The translations under genes were made by a program, and so were the position numbers. Below, in pieces: positions 1 to 7,221 of a stretch of DNA of 31,543 nucleotides (within the stretch, counting starts at the first letter, position 1; the number at the start of each line of letters is the position of its first letter). The DNA is from JBGTHB01 sp041746415 (GTDB lineage Bacteria; Pseudomonadota; Gammaproteobacteria; Coxiellales; Coxiellaceae), in the NCBI GenBank assembly GCA_041746415.1, contig JBGTHB010000044.1, forward strand, positions 1 to 31,543, written 5' to 3'. The notes beneath the pieces are model-generated. The model ran no database searches. It saw nothing but the letters and a program-made list of their open reading frames with translations, and had not been told where the DNA came from.

Positions 1-51
1 GAATCCAAGAACCCTCAATGGAAAGATTTGTGGCTTAATATTTGTACTTAG
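1..51 (+). CDS. C-terminal tail of an unidentified protein (partial)
   Basis: From the first base of the window a plus-strand frame reads 16 codons (ending ...KDLWLNICT) to a TAG stop. The tail contains three Trp/Lys-rich positions and reads like ordinary protein, and the tandem repeat begins just after the stop. This would make it the end of a gene converging on the phosphomannomutase gene. So little is visible that no family can be named, and another frame is also open across the edge, so the call is tentative. Confidence 0.3.
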   Translation, partial: ESKNPQWKDLWLNICT

Positions 52-56
52 GTGTT

Positions 57-390
57 TTTAAAAACATCGGCACATGGATGGCGACGCTCGTTCCTCGCTC
101 GCCATGACTCATCTTTCAAAAGCGCCAGCGAAAAATTTCGTCTGCTGTCATTGTGAGCGCGCGCAGCAAGCGTAACAATCCATGTATCCGTGCCATTAAA
201 AAACTTCGGCGTATGGATGGCAACCTCGTTCCTCGCTCGCCATGACTCATCTTTCAAAAGCGCCAACGAAAAACTTCTTCAGCTGTCATTGTGAGCGCGC
301 GCAGCAAGCGTAACAATCCATGTATCAGTGCTTCTAAAAAACTTCGGTGTATGGATGGCGACGCTCGTTCCTTGCTTACAATGACACGAG
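57..390. repeat. Tandem palindromic repeat, about 2.4 units of 138-139 bp
   Basis: The sequence ATGGATGG begins at 74, 213 and 351, giving periods of 139 and 138 bp. Each full unit has a plus-oriented block (for example 74-110, with CTCGTTCCTCGCTCGCC) and a second block (for example 146-184, with CAAGCGTAACAATCCATG) that is an imperfect reverse complement of the first, so each unit can fold on itself. The third copy is truncated just before the stop of the phosphomannomutase gene. The array fills a gap between apparently convergent genes and could act as a two-way terminator; that role is inferred. The only open frame across it is a product of the repetition. Confidence 0.85.
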
Positions 391-393
391 GGT

Positions 394-1854
394 TCAAAAA
401 GGCAACACCAAAGCGGGATTTATTTTCAATATTTCTCGGCGAAAAATAGCTTTAATTTCCGTTAATCCCTCTTCACTGTCCGCTTCAAAACGTAAAATTA
501 AATAGGGGGATGTGTTTGATGGGCGAATTAAACCCCAACCGTTTTTAAATTCCACTCGCAATCCATCAATTGTTATAATTTGTGCATCACCAAATTGCGC
601 CTGCGCACTTAATGTCTGCATAAAGGCCGCTTTGTCTTTTTCAGGAAGCGGCAATTTTAATTCGGGCGTATTAAAACTATCGGGCAGCGCAGCAAAAATT
701 TCACTAACACTGCGCTCATCATTCGCCAAAATTTCTAAAATGCGCGCACTGACATACACCCCATCATCAAAACCAAACCAACGTTCATCATTATAAAAAA
801 TATGTCCCGACATCTCACCGGCTAATGGCGCATTTAACTCAATCAATTTCGCTTTTAATACCGAATGACCCGTGCGCCACATTACTGGGATGCCGCCACT
901 GTCTTGAATGACCTTGGGTAAATGACGCGAACATTTCACATCAAACACAATCTGACTGCCGGGTTTTTCTTTTAGCATGGCCTGCGCTAACAACATCATT
1001 TGACGATCAGGCCAAATGATTTCACCTTTATTGCTCACCACACCAATGCGATCGGCATCGCCGTCAAAGGCAAAACCCACATCCGCGTTTACTTCTTTTA
1101 TTTTTGCAATAATATCGACTAGGTTTTGTGGCACCGAGGGATCTGGATGATGATTGGGAAAATTACCATCCACTTCACAATACATTTCAACCACTTCACA
1201 ATTTAATTGCTGAAACAGTTTTGGTGCAGTTACCGCCGCTGCACCATTACCACAGTCAATCACCACTTTTAAACGACGTTTGAGCTGTGTTTGCGTGACG
1301 ATGTAATGAATATATTCTTCCACCACATCAATGTGGGAATACTTACCTTGAGGCGTTTGTGCTGCTTGCTTAAAAAGATTTTGGCAAGACATCGTCTGCA
1401 CATGCTGCAAGATTTTTTGAATGCCGGCGGTACTAAGCGTGCTGCCATCTAAAACAATTTTAAAACCATTATGGTCTTTGGGATTATGACTGGCGGTCAC
1501 CATGACACCGGTATTGGTCGCTAAACGTTTCGTGGCAAAATACACCACCGGTGTTGGTACAATACCAATAAAAATGACATGGATGCCCATGTCACGCAAA
1601 CCTAAAATCAACGCGTCCGTAATTTGCTGTCCTGAAAGACGCCCATCACGACCCACAATAATTTCTGTTATACCCAGTGTGGCGGCTTCCAATGCTAAGG
1701 CGCAACCAACGGCGTAAGCTAAATCCGCATTGATGCTGATGTCACTGACTAAACCGCGGATATCGTAAGCGCGAAAACACTCTACCGGAATATTTTTAAT
1801 GCGTGCCAGAACTGCCAAATCCACCTTCACCTCGTTGTGTTTGTTCAAAATCAT
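394..1854 (-). CDS. algC: Phosphomannomutase/phosphoglucomutase (AlgC-like)
   Basis: This enzyme interconverts hexose 6-phosphate and hexose 1-phosphate for GDP-mannose or UDP-glucose and hence LPS and polysaccharide synthesis in the cytosol. The four hallmarks of the alpha-D-phosphohexomutase superfamily are visible: the phosphoserine loop TASHNPKDHNG (Ser122), the metal loop DGDADRIG, the sugar-selecting loop GEMSGH, and the C-terminal phosphate site RPSNTSPYL. The product is 486 residues, about 20 longer than Pseudomonas AlgC; the FRAYDIRG motif starts at 27 rather than near 14. The ATG at 1854 overlaps the end of dut by 59 bp, so a downstream GTG (1830 or 1824) may be the true start. The dut-algC order is that of Pseudomonas, suggesting one transcript. 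Family assignment is firm; the preference for mannose or glucose is not determined. Confidence 0.95.
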   Translation of the reverse strand: MILNKHNEVKVDLAVLARIKNIPVECFRAYDIRGLVSDISINADLAYAVGCALALEAATLGITEIIVGRDGRLSGQQITDALILGLRDMGIHVIFIGIVPTPVVYFATKRLATNTGVMVTASHNPKDHNGFKIVLDGSTLSTAGIQKILQHVQTMSCQNLFKQAAQTPQGKYSHIDVVEEYIHYIVTQTQLKRRLKVVIDCGNGAAAVTAPKLFQQLNCEVVEMYCEVDGNFPNHHPDPSVPQNLVDIIAKIKEVNADVGFAFDGDADRIGVVSNKGEIIWPDRQMMLLAQAMLKEKPGSQIVFDVKCSRHLPKVIQDSGGIPVMWRTGHSVLKAKLIELNAPLAGEMSGHIFYNDERWFGFDDGVYVSARILEILANDERSVSEIFAALPDSFNTPELKLPLPEKDKAAFMQTLSAQAQFGDAQIITIDGLRVEFKNGWGLIRPSNTSPYLILRFEADSEEGLTEIKAIFRREILKINPALVLPF

Positions 1855-2287
1855 CCACTACTTCAAAGCTGGCGTGTACGACAGGCACAATCACCAACTG
1901 TGCAATGCGTTCGCCCGGCTGCACAGTATACGATTTATCACCGCGATTCCAGCATGACACCATTAACGGCCCTTGGTAATCGGCATCTATTAAGCCGACC
2001 AGATTACCTAACACAATACCGTGCTTATGTCCCAATCCCGAGCGCGGCAAAATGGTGGCCGCCAAAGCGGGGTTTTTAATAAAAATAGCAATGCCAGTAT
2101 CAATTAATACAGTCTCACCGGGATGTATGATTTGCGGCTCATCAATGCAGGCGCGCAAATCCATCCCCGCTGAACCGTCGGTAGCATAAGCAGGCAAAGG
2201 AAAATCACGACCCACGCGTGGGTCGAGTATTTTAAGTTGGATAGTGTGTGTCTGCACGTGCAGTGATTCAGCAAATTCAACCGTCAT
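1796..2287 (-). CDS. dut: Deoxyuridine 5'-triphosphate nucleotidohydrolase (dUTPase)
   Basis: Dut hydrolyses dUTP to dUMP and pyrophosphate, keeping uracil out of DNA and feeding dTMP synthesis. All five trimeric dUTPase motifs are present in order: DGSAGMDLRA, PRSGLG, the catalytic block GNLVGLIDADYQGPL, RIAQLVIVP, and the C-terminal P-loop-like RGEGGFGSSG. Length is 163 residues against 151 in E. coli, the extra being a 12-residue N-terminal extension before the conserved QLKILDPRVG segment; a GTG inside that extension is an alternative start. The reading frame ends inside the phosphomannomutase gene, which is probably co-transcribed. In many gammaproteobacteria the neighbour upstream is coaBC; here it is a large unrelated gene. 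Confidence 0.97.
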   Translation of the reverse strand: MTVEFAESLHVQTHTIQLKILDPRVGRDFPLPAYATDGSAGMDLRACIDEPQIIHPGETVLIDTGIAIFIKNPALAATILPRSGLGHKHGIVLGNLVGLIDADYQGPLMVSCWNRGDKSYTVQPGERIAQLVIVPVVHASFEVVDDFEQTQRGEGGFGSSGTH

Positions 2288-2320
2288 TTTTGGTCCCCAC
2301 GATTAATTAAAGGTGGGTAT

Positions 2321-2545
2321 TATACCGCTCGCCAATGAGAATGCGAATAATTGTAATTGAAAGCGAACGGTATATCCTTATTTGTATGACCGGCATGAAG
2401 TGAATTCATGCTCGGTCATTTAAGGGGAGAATTCGCGATTCTCCCCTTAAAAATCCCCATCGCGTAACGTCACTTTGCGTTGCGAGAAATCGCAACTTCA
2501 AGTGGCATAGGTATATACCGACCGTTCGCTAATGAGAATGCGAAC
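2321..2545. repeat. Structured intergenic element: three hairpins between direct repeats
   Basis: Near-identical direct repeats (TATACCG...AATGAGAATGCGAA) lie at 2321-2347 and 2514-2544. Between them are three hairpins. The first (2388-2417) pairs GACCG/CGGTC and GCATGAA/TTCATGC with one bulge. The second (2419-2451) has a perfect 14 bp stem, TTTAAGGGGAGAAT with its complement, and a 5-base loop. The third (2471-2504) has a perfect 7 bp stem, GTTGCGA/TCGCAAC, closed by a GAAA loop, plus an outer CACTT/AAGTG stem. A further short inverted pair (TATACCGCTCGC / GCGAACGGTATA) spans 2321-2373. It lies downstream of the 729-residue gene and just upstream of dut, and may be a mobile palindromic element or a structured RNA. 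Confidence 0.7.
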
Positions 2546-2550
2546 AGGCT

Positions 2551-4740
2551 CTAAGGAAAACGAAGCGCTTTAGCGGACGAAGACGGGGCTTTCACTATTG
2601 GTTGTAATATTGCGTGAGATTTCACATTTTTACCCAAATTGCCATTACGCAAAGCACCAATCTCTTCTTTAGTAAACGTTATGCTTTCACTACCTGATAG
2701 ACATCGCAAAAGCTTATCCACAACAGCCAATTTATCATCTTCACTGTAACCAAAAAGTGTAAATCTTGGGAAAAAATCCACATCGGCACGCATGCGTTTG
2801 TAATTACTTAGCGCTATACAAGCGTTAACTTTTGCTTCGATAAGATCATTGTTTTTAAAAGGCGACGCTATAGAACCTATTTCTTGAATTTCTAGTGTGT
2901 TTGCAAAAAACCACCCATCTTGTCTATTCCCCTTGCAGGCCTCAAATTGTTTTGCGTTAAAAATAAGCTTAGGCGGAATTAACCACGGGTTATTCTTTAA
3001 ATATTCATAAACAAACTGCAATATATTTTGCTTGTCATCAAAAAAATCAAAAACAATTTCTGCTTGCGGGTCTTTGTAATGCGCATTCCACATTTGCGTA
3101 ATTATGGTGCAGGTTTTGAGATAAAATTGATGCTCAACTTTATTTAATGTTTCATCACCAAAAAACTTGCGCATCCGTTCATCATTGTAAGCCAACAACC
3201 GATCCTCCTCCGCATATACTTTTTGCCTCTGATCCAGCGCACGAGACTTACCCCAAACACAGCCTTCTTCACGTGCAAACAAACCACGATCAGTAACAAC
3301 CGGATCAGCCACTAACAACGTTGAAAATGTCACAGCATCGGGATTTTGAGTGTTTCTTTTTAACAGCTCACAAAACTTGGGGTAGGCATCAAAAATAGAA
3401 CCATTTTTATTTTGGCTATTGCTCTTATCGTCCATTACATGATCTTGCCGTGCCGAACCGACATAAAGTTCTGTTTTTTCATGTGTGTCAACTTTATCTG
3501 TAAAGTGTGCCACCAATAGCGCTTTTAAACCCGCGGCATTTTCATCCTCTGCCTCAACCACATGCATAACACAGTTGTCATAATCCAACGAAGCGCAATA
3601 TTTTTTACTCGGGTCTGCTGCTTTCTCATCGTCTGCCTGCTTTTTTGGTCTGGCAACGACATTGCCCGGTGTTGGCAATGGCTTTCTTTTATCATCTTCA
3701 GCAAAAGATGATTTTAGAGTGACTGTTTTTTCAAACAAAGGTCTATTGGGAAAAATGAAAAATTTTCCAATTCTGCGGTCAGTATTAAAAGCCTTAAATT
3801 TTCTTAGACGCAAATTCATGTTTTGCGGAATAAGCCGTGCATTACTCTGCAAATAAGCCTCAACAAAATTCAGTATATCATCACGATCATCAAAAAAATC
3901 AAAGTGAATTTTTGCTTGCGGGTCTTTATAATGCGCATCCCACATTTGCGTCAGCACAATATAAATTTTTAAATAAAAATCATAATTTTCTTTGTTTAGC
4001 TCACTACCAAATAAGTTTTTCATGGCCTTCACATTATCTTGACGAATTTGTTTTTCATGCTCGTCAATGCCATTTTTTTTATCACCTACATAAGGTTCCT
4101 CCCATGCCCGCCCTTCCTGGCGCGCAAAAATACAGCTCTCCTCGGCTGGCGGATCTGCTAGTAGCAACTTTGAAAGCGTTACCTCCTTTTTAGTCGCCTT
4201 ACTTAATAATTCACAAAATTGGGGGTATGCAACAAAAATGGAACCATTACTATTAGCTTCATCACCTTTGTAATCTGAAGCATGGCATTGCCGCGCTGAG
4301 CCGACATAAATACGTGTTTTATTAGCGCCTCGAACGCTTGCTTTAAAATGTTCAATCAACTGCTGGCGTCGTTGTGCATGCGCTTTAACACAATAGGGTG
4401 CGAGGTTTGACACTTCGTTCGCCGCTCTTAATCCATGCATAATCGAGCCATCGTAATCACACGATGCACACCATACCTCTGCTATAAAGGTGGTCATTTG
4501 AATAACATCAATTTTTGAATCCTGCACGATTTTGCCGACACGACCATCCAACAATGCCATGCGTTCTGCATCGGTAAATGGATCGCTGGATTCACCTTGC
4601 AAGCGCTGCAAAAGTTTAGACACAGCGGCTATTTTGGTGTTTTCGGAATAACCAAATAAAGTAAACTCGGGAAAGTAATCCCGATTTTTGCGGTGTTTGA
4701 CATAGTCTTCTAATGCTTGGATTAGCTGCGTATTACTCAT
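2551..4740 (-). CDS. Large protein with tandem HAD-like modules and duplicated terminal domains (candidate effector)
   Basis: I do not recognise a named gene. The 729-residue product is two nested duplications. A small domain at 22-75 (YFPEFTLFGYSE, then LLQRL and TDAERMALLDG) recurs at 656-707 (FFPRFTLFGYSE, LLRCL, TKEEIGALRNG). Between them a module of about 285 residues occurs twice, at roughly 90-335 and 381-620. Each module has CAS-x-DYD (Asp95/97; Asp386/388), YVGSARQ (Ser148; Ser429), NGSIF-x-AYP-x-FCELL, LL-x-ADP and FDFFDD (Asp284/285; Asp568/569). A DxD strand, a Ser after a hydrophobic strand, and a late DD strand are the layout of HAD-superfamily phosphatases, an inference from motifs only. 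No signal peptide or membrane segment is seen. The gene sits alone between dut and radC. Such repeat-built proteins are typical of secreted effectors in intracellular bacteria, but no secretion signal can be proved. Confidence 0.85.
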   Translation of the reverse strand: MSNTQLIQALEDYVKHRKNRDYFPEFTLFGYSENTKIAAVSKLLQRLQGESSDPFTDAERMALLDGRVGKIVQDSKIDVIQMTTFIAEVWCASCDYDGSIMHGLRAANEVSNLAPYCVKAHAQRRQQLIEHFKASVRGANKTRIYVGSARQCHASDYKGDEANSNGSIFVAYPQFCELLSKATKKEVTLSKLLLADPPAEESCIFARQEGRAWEEPYVGDKKNGIDEHEKQIRQDNVKAMKNLFGSELNKENYDFYLKIYIVLTQMWDAHYKDPQAKIHFDFFDDRDDILNFVEAYLQSNARLIPQNMNLRLRKFKAFNTDRRIGKFFIFPNRPLFEKTVTLKSSFAEDDKRKPLPTPGNVVARPKKQADDEKAADPSKKYCASLDYDNCVMHVVEAEDENAAGLKALLVAHFTDKVDTHEKTELYVGSARQDHVMDDKSNSQNKNGSIFDAYPKFCELLKRNTQNPDAVTFSTLLVADPVVTDRGLFAREEGCVWGKSRALDQRQKVYAEEDRLLAYNDERMRKFFGDETLNKVEHQFYLKTCTIITQMWNAHYKDPQAEIVFDFFDDKQNILQFVYEYLKNNPWLIPPKLIFNAKQFEACKGNRQDGWFFANTLEIQEIGSIASPFKNNDLIEAKVNACIALSNYKRMRADVDFFPRFTLFGYSEDDKLAVVDKLLRCLSGSESITFTKEEIGALRNGNLGKNVKSHAILQPIVKAPSSSAKALRFP

Positions 4741-4811
4741 CTCTTTCTCAATTAGTAAGCTTAGCCTACCCGTGTGCGCAGCTACGTGTTGATACTTTCT
4801 ATCATTTGAGC

Positions 4812-4817
4812 ATTATA
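4812..4817 (-). promoter_or_regulatory. Possible -10 box for the 729-residue gene
   Basis: On the minus strand the hexamer TATAAT, a perfect sigma70 -10, lies about 70 bases upstream of the ATG at 4740 in the divergent gap with radC. No good -35 is seen 16-18 bases upstream, so this is a weak call. Confidence 0.35.
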
Positions 4818-4918
4818 ATTCATCATGCTTAGCAATAAATTAAAGGCTGAGTTAATCACTTAGCAAAATATTAAATCCCGTTATTGCAGCCAATGCGCAT
4901 CAGCTAAGATAGCCAGCA

Positions 4919-5581
4919 ATGAAAAAAAATCCGAGCTTAATCAACGAGAAACCGCGTGAGCGCTTGCGCAGGCATGGTGCGGAGGCGTTATCTAACAGCG
5001 AACTTTTGGCGATTTTATTCAATGTCGGCACTCGTCATCACAGCGTGTTGAAATTAGCTGAATCGGTGCTCATCAAAGCGGGCAGTCTCAGCCAACTATT
5101 TGGCATCAGTGCACATGAATTAATGCAGCATCCGGGATTGGGTTTTGCAAAATACTGCCAATTACAAGCTGCTTATGAACTGACGCAGCGTTGTTATTAT
5201 GAAAAAATCACTCACCCTGCCTCATTGCGCAATGGACACAATGTGGCAGAGTGGTTACGCATTAAATTAAAACGCTACCAACACGAAGTGTTTGTGGCTT
5301 TATACTTAAATACGCAATACCAACTCATTCAATTTGAAATTTTATTTGAAGGTACGCTGGATCACACTGCTGTGTATCCACGTCAAATCGCCAAGCGCTG
5401 TTTAGAGCATAACGCTGCGGCATTAATCGTGGCGCACAATCATCCTTCTGGTAATTCCACCCCCAGCCATGCTGACATAAAACTCACGGCGCAATTGAAA
5501 AAAGCACTGGCGTTGATTGACGTGAAGCTGCTGGATCATCTGGTGGTAACGGGCCACGAGGTGCAGTCCATTGCACTATAA
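4919..5581 (+). CDS. radC: RadC/UPF0758 family JAMM-domain protein
   Basis: The N-terminal part (8-38, EKPRERLRRHGAEALSNSEL) is the conserved RadC opening, followed by a helix-hairpin-helix-like stretch (about 62-87, HELMQHPGLG). The C-terminal JAMM/MPN+ metal site reads AHNHPSGNSTPSHAD, with His173, His175 and Asp186 as likely zinc ligands and Glu144 in the expected upstream position. RadC is a widespread protein once linked to DNA repair, now of uncertain role; the metal site suggests an isopeptidase-like or nuclease-like activity. Length 220 is normal. The gene starts the conserved radC-rpmB-rpmG-mutM order of enterobacteria and pseudomonads. No strong ribosome-binding site precedes the ATG. 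Confidence 0.96.
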   Translation: MKKNPSLINEKPRERLRRHGAEALSNSELLAILFNVGTRHHSVLKLAESVLIKAGSLSQLFGISAHELMQHPGLGFAKYCQLQAAYELTQRCYYEKITHPASLRNGHNVAEWLRIKLKRYQHEVFVALYLNTQYQLIQFEILFEGTLDHTAVYPRQIAKRCLEHNAAALIVAHNHPSGNSTPSHADIKLTAQLKKALALIDVKLLDHLVVTGHEVQSIAL

Positions 5582-5584
5582 CGC

Positions 5585-5615
5585 GTAACTCAATTCACTA
5601 AAATCAGTGAGTTAC
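5585..5615 (+). other. Hairpin just after radC
   Basis: GTAACTCA (5585-5592) and TGAGTTAC (5608-5615) form a perfect 8 bp stem with a 15-base loop, three bases after the radC stop. No T-run follows, so it is not a classical intrinsic terminator; it may protect the radC mRNA 3' end or attenuate readthrough into rpmB. Confidence 0.4.
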
Positions 5616-5657
5616 AAACCCCGCGCTAAATTGTCGCTTTAAACCTCACACTCACCC

Positions 5658-5686
5658 TTGTGTAGGGCAAATGGATCTGCTATAAA
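5658..5686 (+). promoter_or_regulatory. sigma70-type promoter for rpmB-rpmG
   Basis: TTGTGT (5658-5663), a 17-base spacer and TATAAA (5681-5686) preceded by TGC form a good extended -10 promoter 44 bases before the rpmB ATG, as expected for a strongly expressed ribosomal protein operon. Confidence 0.65.
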
Positions 5687-5730
5687 TTGCAGCTTTGTCA
5701 ATGCCTTATGGGTTTGTGGAGTATTAAACT

Positions 5731-5955
5731 ATGTCAAGAGTATGCCAAGTGACCGGCAAAAGTCCGCTTTCGGGCAACAACCGTTCTCACGCTAAAAATA
5801 AAACACGCCGTCGTTTTCTGCCAAATTTGCAGAAAAAACGTTTCTGGGTTGAAAGCCAAAAACGCTTTATAACAATGACGGTATCCAGCCAAGCAATTCG
5901 TATTATTGATAAACACGGCATCGAAGCTGTATTAAAAGATTTAGAGGGTAAATAG
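5731..5955 (+). CDS. rpmB: Large-subunit ribosomal protein L28
   Basis: The 74-residue product opens MSRVCQVTGKSPLSGNNRSH and continues with RRFLPNLQKKRFWVES, which matches bacterial L28 closely (78 residues in E. coli). It is a small basic protein of the 50S subunit. GTGGAG lies at 5715-5720, about ten bases before the ATG. The stop codon is immediately followed by the rpmG ATG with no spacer, so the two are translated from one message, driven by the promoter at 5658-5686. Only a single N-terminal cysteine is present, so this is the zinc-free type. Confidence 0.98.
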   Translation: MSRVCQVTGKSPLSGNNRSHAKNKTRRRFLPNLQKKRFWVESQKRFITMTVSSQAIRIIDKHGIEAVLKDLEGK

Positions 5956-6171
5956 ATGGCGAACAAAGGTCCTCGCATTAAAGTAATGCTAAACTCCACT
6001 GGCAAAACTAAAAAAGATAAAGTCACGGGTTATGCGTATTACACGTATAAAAACACTCGTAACACTACTGATAAACTCGAAGCAATGAAATTTGATCCCA
6101 TGGCCTTTAATCCTGAAACAGGCAAACTGGGCATGAAAGTTTTATTCAAAGAGAAAAAGATTCCGAAGTAA
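5956..6171 (+). CDS. rpmG: Large-subunit ribosomal protein L33, unusually long
   Basis: The product is recognisable as L33 from its basic N-terminus, the TYKNTRNTTDKLEAMKFDP block and the C-terminal LFKEKKIPK. It has no cysteines, so it is the zinc-independent form. At 71 residues it is longer than the usual 50-56. The extra residues fall in two places relative to E. coli L33: a Lys-rich stretch before TGYAYYTYK (near 17-23) and a segment after KFDP (about 49-61, AFNPETGKLGM). It abuts rpmB directly. The protein binds the 50S E-site region. Confidence 0.96.
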   Translation: MANKGPRIKVMLNSTGKTKKDKVTGYAYYTYKNTRNTTDKLEAMKFDPMAFNPETGKLGMKVLFKEKKIPK

Positions 6172-6199
6172 TTCGAACAAATTTGACTAATCGTAACCA

Positions 6200-6346
6200 C
6201 TCAAGCACCAAAGAAGATGATCTGCAAATTGGCAAGAACGAGACAAGGTTGAATGTAAAATTAACGAAAAAGCAGAGTGTACACATTGTACATGAGCATT
6301 TTGAGGAGAATGTTACGTTCAAGATTGGCCGTTATTGCCGATTTCA
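6200..6346. repeat. Dispersed palindromic element, full-length copy (copy A)
   Basis: The stretch between rpmG and mutM is an imperfect palindrome of about 125 bp centred near 6285. Its left arm GGCAAGAACGAGACAAGG and the reverse complement of its right arm, GGCAATAACGGCCAATCTTG, match loosely, as do the inner arms AAAAAGCAGAGTGTAC and CAAAATGCTCATGTAC. The centre is TGTAC-ACATT-GTACA (6278-6292). Parts of it recur at 18921-18970 and 21730-21785. No open frame of note lies in it, and it ends about 20 bases before the mutM start. It resembles a MITE or REP-type element. Confidence 0.75.
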
Positions 6347-6365
6347 ACCCATAAGCTAGATAATC

Positions 6366-7178
6366 ATGCCTGAGTTACCCGAAGTTGAAACGACACGACG
6401 CGGCATTACTCAGGCAGTAGTGAATAATCCCATCCAGCAAATTATTATTCGCCAAGCTAAATTACGCTATCACGTTACCCCAGACTTATTACAACTCCTA
6501 CCAGGCCAATCTATTTTAAATATTACCCGCCGCAGTAAATATTTATTATTGCATTTCACCCATGGCACCTTATTGTGGCATTTAGGTATGTCTGGCCATA
6601 TCCGTATTGTAAAACCCAACACACCGGCGCAAAAACACGATCATATTGATATTGAGTTTGAGAATTGCTGTTTGCGCTACACTGACCCACGTCGTTTTGG
6701 TTTTTTATTGTGGTGTGATACCTCACCACTGCAACACAAACTGTTACGTGATTTAGGCCCTGAACCATTTAGCAAAAATTTTCACGCCGCGTATTTGCAT
6801 CAACAAGCAAAAACACGCCGCATTAACGTCAAACAATTTATTATGCAAGCGCATGTGGTTGTAGGCGTGGGAAACATTTATGCCAGCGAAGCCTTGTTTT
6901 TAGCCGGCATTGCTCCACACTGTCCAGCAAATAAAATTTCATTAGCGCGTTATGAAAAATTGGTGCTGGCAATTAAGCACATATTAAAAAAAGCCATCAA
7001 AGCGGGCGGCACCACCCTCAAAGATTTTTATGCTTTTGATGGCAAGCCAGGTTATTTTCGTCAACAATTAAATGTGTATGCTCGTGCCGGAGACGCTTGT
7101 TATCGTTGCCAAACCATCATTAAAAAATGCGTCATCGGGCAACGCAGTAGTTTTTATTGCCCCAAATGTCAGCGTTAG
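6366..7178 (+). CDS. mutM: Formamidopyrimidine-DNA glycosylase (Fpg/MutM)
   Basis: MutM excises 8-oxoguanine and other oxidised purines and nicks the abasic site. The start MPELPEVETTRRG carries the catalytic Pro2 and Glu3, Lys58 in TRRSKYLLLH is the conserved DNA-contact lysine, and HLGMSGHIRI is the next family block. A helix-two-turn-helix region follows (ASEALFLAGIAP), and the C-terminus has the C4 zinc finger CYRC...CPKC. Length 270 is normal. The ATG is fixed by the need for Pro at position 2. It is separated from rpmG by a palindromic element, so it probably has its own transcript. Confidence 0.98.
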   Translation: MPELPEVETTRRGITQAVVNNPIQQIIIRQAKLRYHVTPDLLQLLPGQSILNITRRSKYLLLHFTHGTLLWHLGMSGHIRIVKPNTPAQKHDHIDIEFENCCLRYTDPRRFGFLLWCDTSPLQHKLLRDLGPEPFSKNFHAAYLHQQAKTRRINVKQFIMQAHVVVGVGNIYASEALFLAGIAPHCPANKISLARYEKLVLAIKHILKKAIKAGGTTLKDFYAFDGKPGYFRQQLNVYARAGDACYRCQTIIKKCVIGQRSSFYCPKCQR

Positions 7179-7184
7179 AATTAG

Positions 7185-7214
7185 TTGATTAAATTCGTGT
7201 CTAGTCATTATAAT
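7185..7214 (+). promoter_or_regulatory. sigma70-type promoter overlapping the start of the next gene
   Basis: TTGATT (7185-7190), an 18-base spacer and a perfect TATAAT (7209-7214). A transcript would start near 7220-7222, at the ATG at 7222, suggesting leaderless translation or a start further inside the frame. Confidence 0.55.
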
Positions 7215-7221
7215 GCCGGAC

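Noticed and set aside
48..266. Minus-strand open frame of 72 codons with an internally repeated peptide
   Set aside because: It lies wholly in the palindromic tandem repeat, and its repeated peptide simply reflects the DNA repeat.
57..390. Possible CRISPR array
   Set aside because: Units are about 138 bp with no short repeat/unique spacer alternation, and no cas gene is near.
3837..4193. Plus-strand open frame of 118 codons opposite the 729-residue gene
   Set aside because: It is antisense to conserved duplicated modules, resembles no protein and has no ribosome-binding site.
5585..5615. Intrinsic terminator after radC
   Set aside because: The stem is good, but there is no T-run, so it was listed only as a hairpin.
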